Shown piece after piece: positions 32,534-34,029 of a stretch of DNA of 34,029 nt. This DNA comes from DATDCY01 sp031406795 [NCBI: Candidatus Rokuibacteriota bacterium]. Lineage in GTDB: Bacteria > JAUVQV01. The translations under genes and the position numbers were made by a program. The stretch lies in NCBI GenBank assembly GCA_031406795.1, contig JANOHV010000040.1, positions 1 to 34,029 on the forward strand, in the 5' to 3' direction. How positions within the stretch are numbered: the first letter of the stretch is position 1; every line of letters starts with the position of its first letter. The notes under the pieces were generated by a model. It searched no databases. It saw only the letters and a list, made by a program, of their open reading frames with translations, and was not told the origin of the DNA.

Positions 32534-33553
32534 TTATCGGGGAGAGGTTCCCTTCCCGGCTTCATGTTTCGTCTCGGGTTCGAGCCAGATCTGCAGCAGA
32601 GCCTGCTCCCCGGGCAGAACCGTGAGTTCGCCCTTCCAGGTGCGCGAATCGGGCCTGGAGAGCTCGAGCGGGTACGCCCCGGGCGCCAGCCGTGAGAACT
32701 CCACGGGGGTCTTCTGCCGCAGCAGGACCCCATTGAACTTGATCGAGGCCCCCGGGGGGTCGGTCTCGATCCGCGCCCCGCCGACTTCCTGCGCCGGCAG
32801 ATGCCGCAACGAGACCAGCAGGTTCTCGCTGTGACCCTCGCGGATCACCGCGGCGCCGCGCCAGGCGCGAAAGCCGTCGAGGCGCAGTTCCACCCGGTGA
32901 TTCCCGGGGGGGAGGCCGTCGAGGCGCTGCGGCGTGAACTTGCCGGTTGTCAGGCCGTCGAGGAAGATCTCCGCGCGCGGAGGCTGGGATTGCACGGCCA
33001 GCGTGCCGCAACTGCTGCGGGAGGGCGTGAGATGGGCCTGGATCTCCATCGCGCGGTTCTGCGTGATGACCACGGCCTGGGACCAGTCTTCGAAGCCGAT
33101 GCGGCGCAGCTGCACCGTGTGGGTCCCGACCATCAGCTGCGGGACGACCGTCGGCGTGCGCTGGTCGAACGGCAGGCCGTCGATGAGGATCGCCGCGCCC
33201 GCGGGGACGCTGCCGATGCCGAGGGTTCCGGACGCCAGCGGCGTCAGGATCGCTTCGACCCGCAGCGTGTCCCCCGGGCCGAGGCGCACGGTCTCCTCGG
33301 CGTTTCGGTGGCCGGCCAGCGAGAGGGTGATGCGGTGCACGCCGGGCGGGAGCGGGAAAGCCGTCGGGGAGCGGAAGCCCGTTGCCTTGCCATCGACGAT
33401 GATGCGGGCGCCGGCGGGCGCCGACCAGACCTGCAGCAGGCTGGCCGTGCCGTCGGGTTTCCCGGAATCGGGCGTGGGAGCCGTTGCGCACGCGGCGAGG
33501 GTGACGAGGGCACCGATCAGGAGGCCGAGGCTCGCGGACCTGCGCCAGTTCAT
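32534..33553 (-). CDS. Lipoprotein with four PEGA repeats
   Basis: From ATG 33553 the protein has 339 residues: lipoprotein signal MNWRRSASLGLLIGALVTLAAC (LAAC lipobox), then four tandem repeats of about 68 residues, each with the PEGA core: SAPAGARIIVDG, SVPAGAAILIDG, SQPPRAEIFLDG and TDPPGASIKFNG, each followed by a TP-type turn and PGxHxVxL-like strand. PEGA domains are surface or periplasmic binding folds of uncertain role. No ribosome site is seen before the ATG; a TTG 12 codons earlier is in frame. It lies downstream of the penicillin-binding protein gene on the same strand. Confidence 0.85.
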   Translation of the reverse strand: MNWRRSASLGLLIGALVTLAACATAPTPDSGKPDGTASLLQVWSAPAGARIIVDGKATGFRSPTAFPLPPGVHRITLSLAGHRNAEETVRLGPGDTLRVEAILTPLASGTLGIGSVPAGAAILIDGLPFDQRTPTVVPQLMVGTHTVQLRRIGFEDWSQAVVITQNRAMEIQAHLTPSRSSCGTLAVQSQPPRAEIFLDGLTTGKFTPQRLDGLPPGNHRVELRLDGFRAWRGAAVIREGHSENLLVSLRHLPAQEVGGARIETDPPGASIKFNGVLLRQKTPVEFSRLAPGAYPLELSRPDSRTWKGELTVLPGEQALLQIWLEPETKHEAGKGTSPR

Positions 33554-33560
33554 GATACGT

Positions 33561-33609
33561 GGAATAGCGCCGACCCGGGTCGGTGTCAAGCGCCGGCCCG
33601 GGTCGGCGC
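33561..33609 (-). promoter_or_regulatory. Promoter with palindromic spacer inside a 13-bp inverted repeat, upstream of the PEGA gene
   Basis: On the minus strand TTGACA (33589-33584), exactly 17 bp, then TATTCC (33566-33561). The spacer contains the palindrome CCGACCCGGGTCGG (33570-33583). A wider perfect inverted repeat (GCGCCGACCCGGG, arms 33567-33579 and 33597-33609) encloses the -35. A start site about 7 nt after the -10 would fall at the PEGA ATG, implying a leaderless message. It could instead be a transcript-end hairpin of the upstream gene, though no T-run follows. Confidence 0.45.
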
Positions 33610-33618
33610 GCGTTCCCG

Positions 33619-34029
33619 TCAGTGGATCGCGATGCGGACCGTGGGGGAGCGCTCCTCCTGGGCGGGGATCCGCACCTGGAACGTGTGCGCTCCGGGCTCG
33701 ATCGGCCAGCGCAGGGTGTACGGGTATCCGGCGATGCGCCAGGGGCGGCCGTCGACGTACCAGATCAGCTCCGGCGGCGCGGGCTCGGCCTCAGCCTGCA
33801 AAGCGATGGTTGACGATCCCGCAGGCACTTCAGGGTCGGCGAGGAGGACCGCGCCCGCTTCGGGAGAGCTGACGCGCAGCCGGGCGGCCTGCGTGCCGCG
33901 CAGAGCCGCCGGAGGCCTGCTCCCGGCAACCGCCGCGGCGGCGCGGTGATCGCACACCTCCCGCGGCTCCTGCCCCGGAGCGAGCCACTCGGCGCTGACC
34001 CGATCGCAGGCGGCCCCGGGCACCAGTCC
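33619..34029 (-). CDS. pbpC: Penicillin-binding protein 1C, C-terminal end (partial)
   Basis: The frame is open to the window edge and ends at 33619; 136 codons are visible. It begins GLVPGAACDRVSAEWLAPGQEP with CDHR soon after, the cysteine pair segment typical of PBP1C C-termini (LSGLxPxxxC...W.xPGTEP...C). Then comes a beta-rich BiPBP_C domain (LRVSSPEAGAVLLADPEVP, PPELIWYVDGRPW, HTFQVRI). PBP1C is a bifunctional peptidoglycan synthase of the inner membrane; its catalytic domains lie beyond the window. Confidence 0.75.
   Translation of the reverse strand, partial: GLVPGAACDRVSAEWLAPGQEPREVCDHRAAAAVAGSRPPAALRGTQAARLRVSSPEAGAVLLADPEVPAGSSTIALQAEAEPAPPELIWYVDGRPWRIAGYPYTLRWPIEPGAHTFQVRIPAQEERSPTVRIAIH

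Noticed and set aside
1-34029. CRISPR arrays, tRNA or rRNA genes, complete insertion sequences
   Set aside because: No regularly spaced repeat-spacer pattern, no cloverleaf or rRNA-like segment noticed by eye, and only a transposase fragment was found.

Overview
The window reads as high-GC chromosomal DNA of a Gram-negative, dissimilatory sulfur-metabolising bacterium, most likely a Desulfobacterota (former Deltaproteobacteria) member. The case rests on a complete AprBA-QmoABC-Sat set, outer-membrane beta-barrels (a porin and a FadL-like protein), lipoproteins, a PEP-CTERM/exosortase pair and strong Shine-Dalgarno starts. The direction of sulfur flux (sulfate reduction, sulfide oxidation or disproportionation) cannot be read from this window because no dsr genes are present.

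Region 1 (1-9.8 kb) is phosphonate use. A plus-strand run holds the end of phnK, then phnL, phnM, a PhnO-like acetyltransferase, an inositol-monophosphatase-family enzyme and a 2H phosphoesterase, all overlapping or nearly so. It converges on a minus-strand run phnC-phnD-phnE-metallophosphoesterase, with a porin upstream of phnC. A degenerate-receiver/PilZ protein lies upstream of the porin. No phnN or phnP is visible; the 2H enzyme and the phosphatase are candidates to replace them.

Region 2 (10.0-15.8 kb) is the most interesting part. A secreted VIT/von Willebrand A protein ends in a PEP-CTERM-like sorting tail and is followed by an exosortase. Convergent to them lies a CreB/CreC-type two-component pair. 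Upstream of the VIT gene are three TTCAT half-sites plus one TTCGC, each separated by exactly 6 bp, the architecture of the CreB recognition tag (TTCAC-N6-TTCAC). I read this as a self-contained module of one regulator pair, one protease/transferase and one dedicated surface substrate. It parallels the known dedicated marine proteobacterial sortase systems but uses an exosortase. A Phd/VapC toxin-antitoxin pair sits directly upstream of creB.

Region 3 (15.8-22.1 kb) is accessory DNA: remnants of a TetR regulator and of a small membrane protein, two oxidoreductases, a DUF4143-type AAA ATPase, a histidine phosphatase, a phospholipase-D-like lipoprotein lacking one catalytic lysine, and an IS91-like transposase remnant. 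An intergenic stretch of about 500 bp carries several inverted repeats.

Region 4 (21.8-30.7 kb, minus strand) is the sulfate activation and APS reduction locus in the order aprB-aprA-qmoA-qmoB-qmoC-sat. There is a terminator-like hairpin between aprA and qmoA and a UUCG-loop terminator at the end of sat. The sat frame appears to have lost its stop codon beside a 20-bp perfect palindrome and reads through the terminator into the transposase remnant.

Region 5 (30.7-34.0 kb) holds a FadL/OmpP1-type outer-membrane protein, a lipoprotein with four PEGA repeats preceded by an unusual promoter/hairpin, and the C-terminal end of a penicillin-binding protein 1C.
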